Of a stretch of DNA of 64,000 nt, positions 10,281 through 19,917 are shown piece after piece; within the stretch, counting starts at the first letter, position 1, and every line of letters begins with the position of its first letter. The position numbers and the translations under genes are program-made. The DNA is from Trichosphaerium sp. ATCC 40318. Its lineage: Eukaryota; Discosea; Flabellinia; Trichosidae. The stretch spans positions 62,001-126,000 of the forward strand of contig JALMLS010000210.1 in assembly GCA_038496445.1 (NCBI GenBank). The letters are read 5' to 3'. The notes below the pieces were generated by a model. The model did not search any database and was not told where the DNA came from. It saw only the letters and a list, made by a program, of their open reading frames with translations.

Positions 10281-10843
10281 ATGGACCCATTATTTACGTG
10301 CACAACTCATCAAGAAAAGCTGCTATCTAAATTTCTGGGTAGTACCATTGCTTCCACTAAAAACGCACCAACTATTGCATCGTTAGTATGTAGCGGTATT
10401 ATAGAACGCTACCGAAAGATATACAATAATGAGGAAACTCGCAAAGCAGGTACTGTATTCATGAAAACTTTATAAATTTACTAAGTATAGTACCTAAACA
10501 CCTACTGCCACTACTTGCAAGCGGCTATGATGACAAAGGACAATCTTTGGCAAGCACCATTAAGCGAGGCAAAGCACCTTCTGATGGACTCATGACAATA
10601 CTACATGAGGCAGGGATAATACAACAGCTTGCTTTGGTAGAGATATCTGTCATAGCTGAAGATATCGAAGTGCTACCTATAGAACCCATTGGTTCTGAAG
10701 TTGAGAGTCGTGTAGTGGAACTAGAAAACCGACTCAGAAAGCTGGAGCTATACGCATTTGGTGCCAAGGGCGTCACATGGCTCAAAGAAGGACAAGGTGG
10801 TAAATTTGTACCCTCATCAACGTGGAAAAATAATGTTGAATAA
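10281..10843 (+). CDS. Transposon ORF4: small helical protein of unknown function
   Basis: The ATG is at 10281 and the TAA at 10841-10843. One intron (about 10450-10490) contains TATAAATTTA and joins in phase. The product is about 170 residues: an N-terminal helical part (MDPLFTCTTHQEKLLSKFLG), a basic loop (STIKRGKAP), an Ile/Val/Glu-rich segment, a short coiled coil (VESRVVELENRLRKLELYAF) and a Gly/Lys tail. The coiled coil suggests that it oligomerises. It starts about 60 bp from the ORF3 start and runs in the opposite direction, so the two probably share a promoter. No family was recognised. Confidence 0.65.
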
Positions 10844-10882
10844 AGGCATTTATTTACGCGCGTTTCTTTCAATTCCAAGGTG

Positions 10883-10951
10883 CCGGCAAAATAGCCGGTT
10901 TCTTGAGGTTCTATGATCCGGCTATATTACCGGCATAAAAAGTACAGCCGG
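10883..10951. repeat. Right subterminal array of five GCCGG/CCGGC sites
   Basis: Cores lie near 10883, 10894, 10918, 10930 and 10947, with spacings (about 12, 24, 12, 18) similar to those of the left array read inward. They sit between the ORF4 stop and the right terminal repeat. Confidence 0.75.
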
Positions 10952-10967
10952 CTTTCATTGATTTCCG

Positions 10968-11024
10968 TCACGTGAAAAAAAAAATTATCGATAGAACAGT
11001 TTATCGATAATCTGAGTCAATTCC
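10968..11024 (-). repeat. Right terminal inverted repeat of the transposon
   Basis: This is the inverted counterpart of 6286-6343, with the same internal TATCGATA palindrome pair. It is followed by AAA, which could be the second half of a target duplication. Confidence 0.88.
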
Positions 11025-11567
11025 AAAAACAAGATTGTCGATTTACTTCAATTTTAGTTTTCTCTCTTTCGGGTATTTGCGTCCCTTTGTAAATGCTTTA
11101 TCACGTGATAGGCTTTAGTGTAGATTATATCGCACGTGTTCCTGTTAAAACATAAGTTATACATTGTTTGGGCACCAATTAGAAGTTTTGCCTAGCAAAT
11201 TAAATGTTTATCAGACCTAGGACTAGCACAGTGTAACACTACTTCTTCCCCCAAGCTCAAGACAAGGGTGAGACCTGGCTTGGCAATTTTCTTGAGAAAG
11301 TAAGCCATCGACAGTGACCCACAGAAGAACATAGTTGCACGTTAAGTACTCGACTGCTATTGTACTTGGTACGTACTAATGCTTACCTTTTCGTCGCAGG
11401 TATATTGCTAGCATGGCGTCAATAGTAAATATGGGCTCTGCTGTTACAAACTTTTATAAACTTCTAGAAGTGCTGATCAATTTAAACGCTCAAGATGTCA
11501 AAATATGAGTAAGCATAAGTCTTTATTAATATTGGTTTTAACTTCGTAACAATTAATTCCATTTATC

Positions 11568-12308
11568 CTAATAGCCTAAAGCTGAGGAAAGCAGCATTTG
11601 TCTGATAGCTTTATCACAGTTGTCTTTGAAGTCAAGAATTGAGTAGTAATGAAAATATGAGTTTACTGTAGTCAATATATGGGTATCATCATCTAAGTGT
11701 GCTCCTTTTATCATATGAGAAGTGAATAACAGCCGTAGGTACTCAAAAATAGACTCCGTTGTGGCTAGAAAGAAAGTGTTAGTTCCATTCCCAAAACGAG
11801 GAGTATATGATTACCTTGAGGGCAATCTGGGAACTTCTCACAGAACTCAGTAGGTATTAAATGGTCGTCTTTGTAGATAAATATAGCGATCCTAAAAATT
11901 TGAGTTTTATCAAGGATGTTACACCACAGCGAGAACTCATGTATTGATTTGTGTAGTTTTGTGCCAAAGATAGGATCAGGTATACGGTATTCACCAAGTA
12001 CAATGTTGTAGAATATTGAGCAACAATCTTGTACAACATGGGAAGCTTTTCGGAATAGTGTGCGAGATATTGAAGGGTACATTTTAAATCTATAAAAAGG
12101 TATAAAGCCCTATCAATATCAGCTTTTGTTCTTACCGATAGCTAGTAAAGGAGATAATACTAATATAATCAAGAGATTTGTCAGTATGTAGAAGTGTACA
12201 AGGCATGTTTTCAATATGTTCTGGTATCACTATGTATTCTTTATCCAGTATCATTGAAGCAGCTTCTTCGAAACTATCACATTGTTAGTGAGACAAACAC
12301 CATGGCAT
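11568..12308 (-). CDS. Gene Y, copy A: unknown protein of the tandem gene pair
   Basis: The start is at 12308 (ATGCCATG, then an intron that splits a Cys codon) and the stop at 11568. Exon 2 encodes FEEAASTILDKEYIVIPEHI, and exon 3 encodes YPSISRTLF, VVQDCCSIFYNIVLGEYRIP and FPDCPQG. The last exon encodes a YLRLLFTSHMIKGAHLDDD region and ends HYYSILDF plus a short tail. The same intron pattern is seen in copy B. It starts 24 bp beyond the stop of gene X on the same strand, so the two genes are transcribed in series. I recognise no domain. The last-exon splice near 11790 is less certain here than in copy B. Confidence 0.6.
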
Positions 12309-12332
12309 CCAAGAAAAACCAGAAAACCCGTA

Positions 12333-13488
12333 CTATTTGGCTCGCTCATCATCCTCAACATCAATTGTATCAAGGCCTTCAGCAATCAGTTTTTGAGCAA
12401 CTGAAGATTTGATTGCCTTTGCACATTTACTCTAGATATCATGTGTAAGTTGTGGTGTAAGTTTAAAAAGGTGTTGTTCGATACCTGAGGATTGTGTTTT
12501 GATGCCTTCAAAGTAACAGAAAGTGTGTACTTTTGAATACATTTCTTGAATGGAGAAAAGTCTGGTGTCACTATCGACCTTGCAAATCCTCCAAGACACA
12601 TGTGCACGTTGCCAAGGAAAATGACATCTAGAGTGTGATCTATCTGCTTGTTTACTGATTTAAGTTGTTTGTGGATTGTTCGGTCAGTTAAGTTTTGTTG
12701 TTTCATTCTTTTCTTCATGTGGTTTGTGTACTTTAGTTTGGGAAGTGTCTTCTGAACCGCGTATGGATTCAAACCGGCTTTATAATACTTGTTTAAAAAT
12801 GTATATGTTCTAGATCTGCTCTTGATAAATCAACAGTAAGTCATAAACAGATAATAGTAGAGTATCAAAAAAATAGCCCAACTTACTCTACTGACTTCAA
12901 AGAGCCATGTGAATTGACTCTGGCAATACTTCGCGTACGGCTTTGCTGTTTGTGATATCGTGAGAATACATTTGTCATCTAGAAAGCTTATCACATGCCA
13001 TACAATCTCAGTTGGTAGCTCTACATATCAAAGTTATTTCAAACAGCAGAAGTTGTTGGAATCTCTGATTCATTACTACCTGTGAAGTTAGTGAATGTCA
13101 TCCCCTTGGCGTTTATGGAACTGATGGCATTGGTGGAATTGTGTATGCGCTTCTTGTATCGGAGTGATATGAATGGATCATTGTGAGAGACGATGTATTG
13201 ATGCACACTAAAAGTTAAACGTTTTTGTTAGGCTGTCGCAAGAACTGTAAATCGTATAAAACACGCATATTAATGTGTATGCGGTATATCTTTGAGATTG
13301 AATAACGAACAAGCGTTACGTACTGTTGACATGCTTCCAATATCGATGTAGACGCGAAACTAGGTTGTTTTTTGACCTGCCAAGCCAATATATCTTCAAG
13401 AATCTGTTTTTTCTAAACAAACAGCTTAGATCCTAGTCTAAAGTGCCAAATCAACCTTTCGCAATACCAAGATGTCGTATGCTTCCAT
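12333..13488 (-). CDS. Gene X, copy A: F-box protein of the tandem gene pair
   Basis: The ATG is at 13488 (MEAYDILVLRK, then an intron). Exons rejoin as KKKQILEDILAWQ ... STSILEACQ ... VHQYIVSHNDPF ... NFT, then the F-box (ELPTEIVWHVISFL followed by SQTAKPYAKYC). After it comes FTWLFEVSR, a Lys/Tyr/Gln-rich domain (VQKTLPKLKYTNHMKKRMKQ), VIFLGNVHMCLGGFARSI and FKKCIQKYTLSV. The protein ends with an acidic tail, DTIDVEDDERAK, and stops at 12333. The role is presumably as an SCF ubiquitin-ligase adaptor; the C-terminal domain, which would bind the target, is unknown. Copy B is very similar. Confidence 0.75.
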
Positions 13489-14393
13489 TACTTGACTGTG
13501 GTTTGCGGTATTGACTTTATTTGTACACACAAGATTGTAGATTTACTTCAATTTTACTTCAATTTTAGTTTATTTGCGTTCTAGATCACGTATTCAAATA
13601 AAAACACTAAGTTGTGGCTTTCAGCGCAGCAAAAACGAAAGGCTTTAAAATATTTGTTGCTAATCAGCTTTTATTCGAGATTTTTGCTGTTGGTGTAATT
13701 TACAGAAAAGCCACAGCACTGGGGTACACGTGGGGTTGGTTGACACTTGTTGGAGCTAATTACGAACAAGGACAACTCGAAATCAAGAAAAGTTGGCTTA
13801 TTTCGGTCACCAGAGCACGTGAACTGTGCTTTTAGCAAAATTTCGCTTTTTTCTTGAAACTGAATTTGCTGAGCATTCTCTTTTTTGTTTATCTCTCTAG
13901 AGACAATTTAGCCGTAAGTGATGTCTGATATCTGAACACTCTTTAAGTCTGTTAATTTGAAGTGCATTAAAGCAAGCGATGAATCGTAAACTGCCAATAA
14001 CAAACGTTTCCAATTACTTTGGTAGTGCAGACGAAATGGTAACCCTCATCATAGAAGAAAAAAAAGAAAAAGCAAGCTACTAAAAAGTATGTGCAAAAAA
14101 GAGATACAATAACGTGGTTACTTACCGAGACCTATTTAGTTGTTTGAAAAAACAAAAATTTTTGCAACAAAAAAGAGTTGTAAAAAAGCACTGAATGCTA
14201 AATGGGTCTTTCGAAAGCCCTCATTGTCAAAAGATGTAGGCCCGAAAATTTGAGTCTATTAGGACAATTTCTGCATATCTCAGTGCCCCTTAATTATGAT
14301 CCACTAAAGGCGCCTACAGTCAAAATATGAGTACATATAATTCTTTTATTAATATTGGTTATATCTTAAGTTGTAACATTTCGTTATCCCTAT
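13489..14393. other. Spacer between tandem units A and B
   Basis: The first 150 bp are promoter-side sequence shared with unit B and with the right flank of the transposon (ATTTACTTCAATTTTA repeats). A 73-codon plus-strand frame at 13614-13835 lacks an ATG start and a clear pattern. The rest, about 13840-14320, shows no gene. Confidence 0.4.
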
Positions 14394-15173
14394 CTAAAAC
14401 CCAGACGCAGATAGAGCGTTGACCATCATAGCATTTTGGAGAGCACCAAAAAAGTTGCGTTCGAAGTCAAGAATTGAGTAGTAATAACAATACGAGTTTG
14501 GTGGCACTGTGCTGTTTTCATCATCTATATGAGCCCCTTTAAACACATAGTTCAAGAACAGTAGTTTCAGGTACTCAAAAATAGAGGACATAGTGGCTAG
14601 AAAGAAAGTGTTAGTTAAAGAGCTTGTCCATTGTCCGTTCAAAATAGCAGGTTTGAAAACAACAAAAAAGGTGTAAAGGATTACCTTCAGGGCAATCTGG
14701 AAACTTCTCACAGAACTCACTAGGTACTATATAGTCGTCTTTATAGATAAATATAGCCATACTACAACCTTGAGTTTTGTAAAGGATGTTACACCACAGC
14801 GAGAACTCATGTATTGATTTGTGTAGTTTTGTGCCAAAGATAGGATCAGGTATACGGTATTCACCAAGTACAATGTTGTAGAATATTAAGCAACAATCTT
14901 GTACAACATGGAAAGCATTTTGGAATAGTGTGCGAGACATTGAAGGGTACATAGTTAACCTACAAAATATAAACACCAAATTGCTTACATAATTTTTCTT
15001 ACCGAATCCTAGTTCTTTCCATATCGCTAATGTATTCAACGGGCTTATCAGTATGTAGGAGTGTACAAGGCATGTTTTCAATATGTTCTGGTATCACTAT
15101 GTATTCTTTATCCAGTATCGTTGAAGCAGCTTCTTCGAAACTATCACATTGTTAGTGAGACAAACCATGGCAT
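14394..15173 (-). CDS. Gene Y, copy B: unknown protein of the tandem gene pair
   Basis: The start is at 15173 (ATGCCATG plus intron, as in copy A) and the stop at 14394. The order is FEEAASTILDKEYIVIPEHI, MPCTLLHTDKPVEYISDMER, an intron with a GTAAG donor, then YPSMSRTLFQ, HVVQDCCLIFYNIVLGEYR, SLWCNILYKTQ, FPDCPEG, an intron, and NTFFLATMSSIFEYLKLLFL to HYYSILDFERNF plus the C-terminus. The copy is cleaner than A, with all joins in phase. It is paired with the F-box gene just upstream. The function is unknown; nothing suggests a membrane or secreted protein. Confidence 0.65.
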
Positions 15174-15197
15174 CCAAGAAAAAACAGAAAAACCGTA

Positions 15198-16326
15198 CTA
15201 TTTGGCTCGCTCATCATCCTCAACATCAATTGTATCAAGGCCTTCAGCAATCAGTTTTTGAGCAACTGAAGATTTGATTGCCTTTGCACATTTACTCTAG
15301 ATATCACGTGTAAGTTGTGGTGTAAGTTAAAAAAAGGTGTTGTTCGATACCTGAGGATTGTGTTTTGCCTTCAAAGCAACAGAGAGTGTGTACTTTTGAA
15401 TACATTTCTTGAATGGAGAAAAGTCTGGTGTCACTATCGACCTTGCAAATCCTCCAAGACACATGTGCACGTTGCCAAGGAAAACGATATTCTGTATATA
15501 CTGCTGTTTTTTAAGGTGAGCATAGATTGTTCGGTCAGTTAAGTTTTGTTGTTTCATTCTTTTCTTCATGCGGTTTGTGTATTTTAGTTTTGAGAGTGTC
15601 TTTTGAACCGTGTATGGATTCAAACCGGCTTTGTAATACTTTTTTAAGAATGCATATGTGCTAGCTCTGCTCTTGATAAATCAACAGTAAGTCATAAACA
15701 GATAATAGTACAGAGTATCAAAAAATAGCCCAACTTACTCTACTGACTTCTAAGAGCCATGTGAATTGACTCTGGCAATACTTCGCATACGGCTTTGCTG
15801 TTTGTGATATCGCGAGAATACATTTGGTATCTAGAAAGCTTATCACATGCCATACAATCTCAGTTGGTAGCTCTAAAGAACAAAGGAACAAGGTTATTTC
15901 AAACAATAGAAGTTGTTGGAATCTCTGATTCATTACTACCTGTGAAGTTAGTGAATGTCATCCCCTTGGCGTTTATGGAACTGATGGTATTGGTAGAATT
16001 GGATCCACGCTTCTTGTATCGGAGTGATATGAATGGATCATTGTGAGAGACGATGTATTGATGCACACTAAAAGTTAAACGTTTTTGTTAGGCTGTCGCA
16101 AGAACTGTAAATCGTTTGTTGTAGCTTTGAGAACAAATGAAGAGCGATAAGTTTCACGTACTGTTGACATGCTTCCAATATTGATGTAGACGCGAAACTA
16201 GGTTGTTTTCTGACCTGCCAAGCCAATATATCTTCAAGAATCTGTTTTTTCTAAACAAACGGCTTAGATCCAAGTCAAAAGTGCCAAATCAACCTTTCGC
16301 AATACCAAGACGTTGTATGCTTCCAT
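15198..16326 (-). CDS. Gene X, copy B: F-box protein of the tandem gene pair
   Basis: The ATG is at 16326 and the stop at 15198. The architecture equals copy A: a short exon 1, KKKQILEDILAWQ, VHQYIVSHNDPFISLRYKKR, the F-box ELPTEIVWHVISFLDTKCIL, YAKYCQSQFTWLLEVSR, then RMKQQNLTDRTIYAHLKKQQ, IVFLGNVHMCLGGFARSIVT and the DTIDVEDDERAK tail. Copy B lacks about 13 residues present in A after the basic region (the VNKQIDHTLD segment), an in-frame length difference. It is likely an SCF adaptor with an unknown target-binding region. Confidence 0.75.
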
Positions 16327-16890
16327 TACTTGTCTGTGTTTATGGTATTGGCACTTATTCACGTGAAGGATTTACTGCAATTTTACTTCAATAGTTTTCG
16401 CTAGGTTTTCTCACGTTTTCGGGTATTTCAAATTTTTATACGCCATATCACGTGATATACCTTTTTAGTTGCTTACATTGCTTGTATTCACTATAAGTTG
16501 TAGAAATAGCAAAACGGTAAAGGCTCAAAATACTGTTTATTTATTGCTCAGCTTTTGGTGATGCCAAAACTAGCATTGGAATTGAAACACCGTTGTACCT
16601 CGCCCAGTATCTCGTTATTTTGAAAGTGCAATCGAAAGGAGAATCTCAAACCAACAAGATACAACTGTTATTATCTCACTATGTCAAACACAATAAGTGG
16701 GTGGTATTAACATTTTTGCGGCTTTTGGTACGATTTTGCAGAATGATTTGGTATCCTGTTTGTTTGATCACGTGATTTCCGTTTACATGTATTCGTAATT
16801 TCAACATTCACATTTTTCTGGAAGTAGCAATGGTTGACCATAATAAACTGAGCGTTTTCCCATCAATTCCGGAACCAACGACAACTAGCC
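16327..16890. other. Spacer upstream of unit B
   Basis: This is the shared promoter region between gene X (-) and the plus-strand gene starting at 16891. It has ATCACGTGAT palindromes near 16447 and 16767 and no supported gene. Confidence 0.4.
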
Positions 16891-17644
16891 ATGTCAGAGC
16901 CAAAATCTAAGCGTGTAAAAGTTGATAAAAGTCCAGCAGAGACCATTACTTACGGTTGTGGTGACTTTTCGTTTTGTCTAACACGTGAAGAGCTCAACCA
17001 CTATCTTTATTCGCTCGCAAACCTCACTTTGATGAGAATTCAGAACAGAGAATCCAATAGTAGCTTTAGAGGAATCGGAGTGCGCAACAACCAGCGTACA
17101 TCATGATATCTAGCTAGGTACAACGTAGATTCTCAAAAAGCCTTCCTGTTCTTGTGTCAATGATAAAAACTGGCACAACTGAGAAAGAGGTATCAGATCT
17201 ATTCAGCGTTGTGTTTGCTGCAGATTATTATGGCGTATTGTACGTTTGTTAGTGGGGTTTTTTTTTTGTCAATGTCTAACATTAGAAGTCAGGCAAACGG
17301 TGGTGTGTTTTCTACTTATTATAATTACAAAGACATTGACAATAGCATTGTAAATTCAGAAATGAGTAGAAGAATCTTTCAAAAGTACACAGAGTCTCGC
17401 GTGAAGATAGTGAGTTCATTTCCTTTAAAACAATAAGAACTAATTTGTTCGTTAAGCCTAGCTTCCCTAAATACAAAAATAGAACCTCTGTCGGAATATG
17501 TCTAAGCTGGGGTCATGGTGACATCAGTCAAACGTTCTTTGAGAATAACGTTGAAGAAGCAATGAACGGAAAGGTTCCGGATACACATCCTACGGTACAA
17601 TTTTTTTTTCGTTACAGCTGCAAGAGTACTTTCAATTGAACTAA
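16891..17644 (+). CDS. Uncharacterised protein, multi-exon
   Basis: The ATG at 16891 begins MSEPKSKRVKVDKSPAE, with a possible nuclear localisation signal (KSKRVKVDK). The exons that follow read well: FCLTREELNHYLYSLANLTL, then SLPVLVSMIKTGTTEKEV and LFSVVFAADYYGV, an intron at about 17228-17286, SQANGGVFSTYYNYKDI, an intron at about 17411-17456, PSFPKYKNRTSVGICLSWGH, THPT, and a short last exon ending EYFQLN at 17644. The first intron (near 17095-17125) does not join in phase with a consensus donor, so either the exon-1 end is misread or the gene has a lesion. No family was recognised. Confidence 0.5.
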
Positions 17645-17680
17645 CATACTCTACACCTTGATGTATGTAAACTGTGCTAA

Positions 17681-17995
17681 ATGAATGTAGCTGAAAAATT
17701 GTGGGCAGCAGCTGTTGGTGCATGTTGGCAGGACATTCGGAATACAATTGATAAAAAAATATGGAGCAGATGTATGGTAGCATCTAAAGAGGGTAAAGAC
17801 ATGCTCACTGTTAACATTCACCCACAAGAAATGGAGCAAACAATCTATTTCCAGCCCTTAAATCATGATAACAGAGGCGTCCATAGCAAAAAGTCAGAAC
17901 TAGACATTACCTTGTACGTTAGAGAATCGGATACTCGCTTTCCTAATACTTACATTTTTTTCTGTCCCATAAAGAATGAGTGTGACACAAGATAG
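17681..17995 (+). CDS. Small hypothetical protein, 104 aa
   Basis: This is an uninterrupted ATG-to-stop frame beginning MNVAEKLWAAAVGACWQDIR. It contains VNIHPQEMEQTIYFQPLN and LYVRESDTRF. It could instead be a final exon of the gene just upstream, if that gene skips its apparent stop at 17644. It ends 17 bp from the convergent stop of the F-box/Ras gene. I do not recognise it. Confidence 0.4.
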   Translation: MNVAEKLWAAAVGACWQDIRNTIDKKIWSRCMVASKEGKDMLTVNIHPQEMEQTIYFQPLNHDNRGVHSKKSELDITLYVRESDTRFPNTYIFFCPIKNECDTR

Positions 17996-18012
17996 ACTAT
18001 GTATTTTTCTGA

Positions 18013-19557
18013 TTACATACAACTACACTTGCGTTTTGGATGATGATTGCCTTCCTTACTAGTAAATCTTGAATACAAACCCATCATTGCTGCAGTGGTA
18101 AAAGCATCATTAATGTTGGTTGACAGTTTACCACTATGACAGTACTGAGTACTAGGTGTGTTCGTCATTTATTCCTACCTTGTCTCAAAGAATGAAGCAC
18201 CAACTTCCTTTGCCAAGGCAACTCCTTCTTCAATGGACACTTGTCTACGGTGTACCAAATCAATCTTGTTTCTACACCCAAAATTAGAGATTTCAATCAG
18301 CTAGAATAAGGTCGTATCATACCCAATTATCAATAAAGGGATTTTCGGTACATCGGCATCATTAAAGTACTATTGAGATGGTTATTTTTTGTTTAATTAC
18401 TTAATTACCTTTGAATGGCTGATATAGTCAATTAATTTCTGTACTTCTTTGAATGATGCACGTGATGTTATAGAATATACAATGATATTCATAGTCTACA
18501 AACGAAAATAAAATCCCGTAATACAGTCAACCTAGGAAAAAAAAAGCAACAAGAACCGTACCCATTCATCAAACTTATAATCATCGTTTCCATAAATAGT
18601 TTTAGCTGCTGCTTCTGGAAGGATAGGTAGTTTAGAAAGGAAAACTACTGATAAAGCTCTACCTGATGCATCCCAAATTTCTACTAAAACCTTGTTTCCA
18701 TTGACGTCTATCATCTTGCGATAATTGTCGAATTCAACTGACCCAATTCTACTACACTTCAATAAGTTTTTTGAAGGAAAAGACAAAGTGTACCAAGTTA
18801 CATATAAACCTTGAACAAACATAATTGTACAAGTAGTCTTTCCTGTATAAGTAATTAATATGGTAGTATGTTACATTCAATTGTTTACTAAAGAATGGCT
18901 TACCTGAACCCTCCTTACCCCATACCATCATACGGAAAGGCTCTGGCGAGTTACGTTGTTCTTTGATAGCAGAATGTAATATTTTCTTATCAAATTCTGG
19001 GAAATAGCTAACCACGTGATGAGTTGCCATTATAAAACATCTTTTAAAGATCCAATGTGTTCATATACCTGAACCCTGTTGTAGACATTTTGACGATTTT
19101 AAGTTGTGATTTCCAAAAGTGCTTTTTCATTCCTTCATCAGGGTTATCAATTAACGCCTTTTCAATACGCCCTGTACTACGTAAGTAAAACAACACCTGT
19201 CATAAATCTACATACTCAAGTCACCCAGCTCCTTGAATTGTTGCGAAAAAGCAGTCTTCCATAGACTATCATCACAACTATTTTGATTTACTTGGAAAAA
19301 CATACAAACTTTTAGTTCGAGGTACCTAAGCTTGTACAAATCTTTGTTTGTTTGCGCCAACACACAAAGGTCTTGATAAGATACAAACGTAAGAATAAAT
19401 ACAGTAAGCTCTTCAGGTATCGTGCTAAGAACGTTTTCCGCTAAAGGCAGCTCAGATGAATTTTTGGTACTGTTTGCTTCTACGCTGCTGTTTGAAAGCC
19501 TGTCTGCGTCTAAAAATAAAATTAGGCTTGTAAATGATTATAATTAGCATTACCCAT
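18013..19557 (-). CDS. F-box / Ras-like GTPase fusion with C-terminal CaaX box
   Basis: The ATG is at 19557, with an intron one base after it; the stop is at 18013, giving about 400 residues. The joins are in phase across introns near 19553-19513, 19215-19171, 19068-19041, 18902-18843, 18561-18495, 18411-18372, 18322-18271 and 18180-18148. The N-terminal third has an F-box (TIPEELTVFILTFVSYQDLC, then AQTNKDLYKLR). The GTPase part shows G1 GKEGSGKT, a G3-like VEIWDASGRA (DASGR instead of DTAGQ), G4 IIGNKIDL and VHRRQVSIEEG. The tail is basic (HHPKRK) and ends CSCM, a CaaX prenylation box. So it may link an SCF ligase to a prenylated, membrane-bound switch. The Arg at the Gln61 position suggests weak GTP hydrolysis. 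I know of no standard family with this order. Confidence 0.82.
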
Positions 19558-19917
19558 TATTTTACACTCCTAATATGTCCACAACTGTGTTGTTAATTTA
19601 ATGGTATCAAGTCGTGCTTAGTCAATAAACGCCCAACCTAAAATTATTTGCAGCTAACGTGCTATTATTTTGTAAGGTGGTAGGCAACAATTTAGTGGTT
19701 TTCCTTTGCCAATACTTACTACCTTGGCTTAGGCTTCGTTTACGGATTTGGCAGTCAACAACCCCAACTAGTGAAGTATTGTTCCTCCACCTCATAGTAG
19801 CACAGAAGTATTAGTGCCTTTGGATGCACCATCGTAAATATGTGTAACCCACAACTAGTTGACTTCACGATAGTTAAGTTAGTTTCTTTTAAAGTGATAC
19901 CATACCTCAACCGTTAA
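19558..19917. other. Divergent promoter region
   Basis: This spacer lies between the divergent F-box/Ras and glycoside hydrolase-like genes and should hold both promoters. No individual element was identified. Confidence 0.4.

Larger units (their letters stand above)
7337..10475. repeat. Recurring ATAAATTTA motif in non-coding parts of the transposon
   Basis: Copies centre at about 7343 (ORF1 intron), 7983 (divergent promoter), 8360 (transposase intron), 8984 (gap between convergent stops), 9325 (ORF3 intron, as the palindrome TTGATAAATTTATCA), 9806 (ORF3 intron) and 10468 (ORF4 intron). No copy lies in coding sequence. It could be a splicing signal, an enhancer, or a binding site for an element-encoded protein. 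Confidence 0.7.
6286..11024. mobile_element. Multigene DDE DNA transposon with terminal inverted repeats (4,739 bp)
   Basis: Both ends begin with the same inverted sequence (GGAATTGACTCAGATTATCG), and similarity extends about 47-58 bp. AAA flanks both sides (6283-6285 and 11025-11027), fitting a 3-bp target duplication. Inside each end lie five GCCGG/CCGGC-type sites. The interior holds four intron-containing genes: ORF1 (-), a DDE transposase (+), ORF3 (-) and ORF4 (+). The outer flanks match the promoter and first-intron region of the tandem gene pair nearby, confirming insertion into that repeat. The transposase resembles the DDE_Tnp_4 group (PIF/Harbinger, IS5-like). PIF/Harbinger elements usually carry a transposase plus one Myb-like protein, so four genes is more than expected. 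All frames look intact, so the element may be recent or active. Confidence 0.88.
11497..16430. repeat. Tandem duplication: two copies of the Y-X gene unit
   Basis: Unit A (about 11497-13600) and unit B (about 14320-16430) align along their whole length, including introns, the 3' flank (both begin CAAAATATGAGTA) and the promoter side. Copy C (5653-6285) is a deleted third unit. Within X, most substitutions leave the frame open, which suggests that selection has kept A and B intact. Confidence 0.85.

Noticed and set aside
13614-13835. 73-codon plus-strand frame
   Set aside because: It has no ATG start, lies in the spacer between tandem units, and its pattern is not conserved in the other units.
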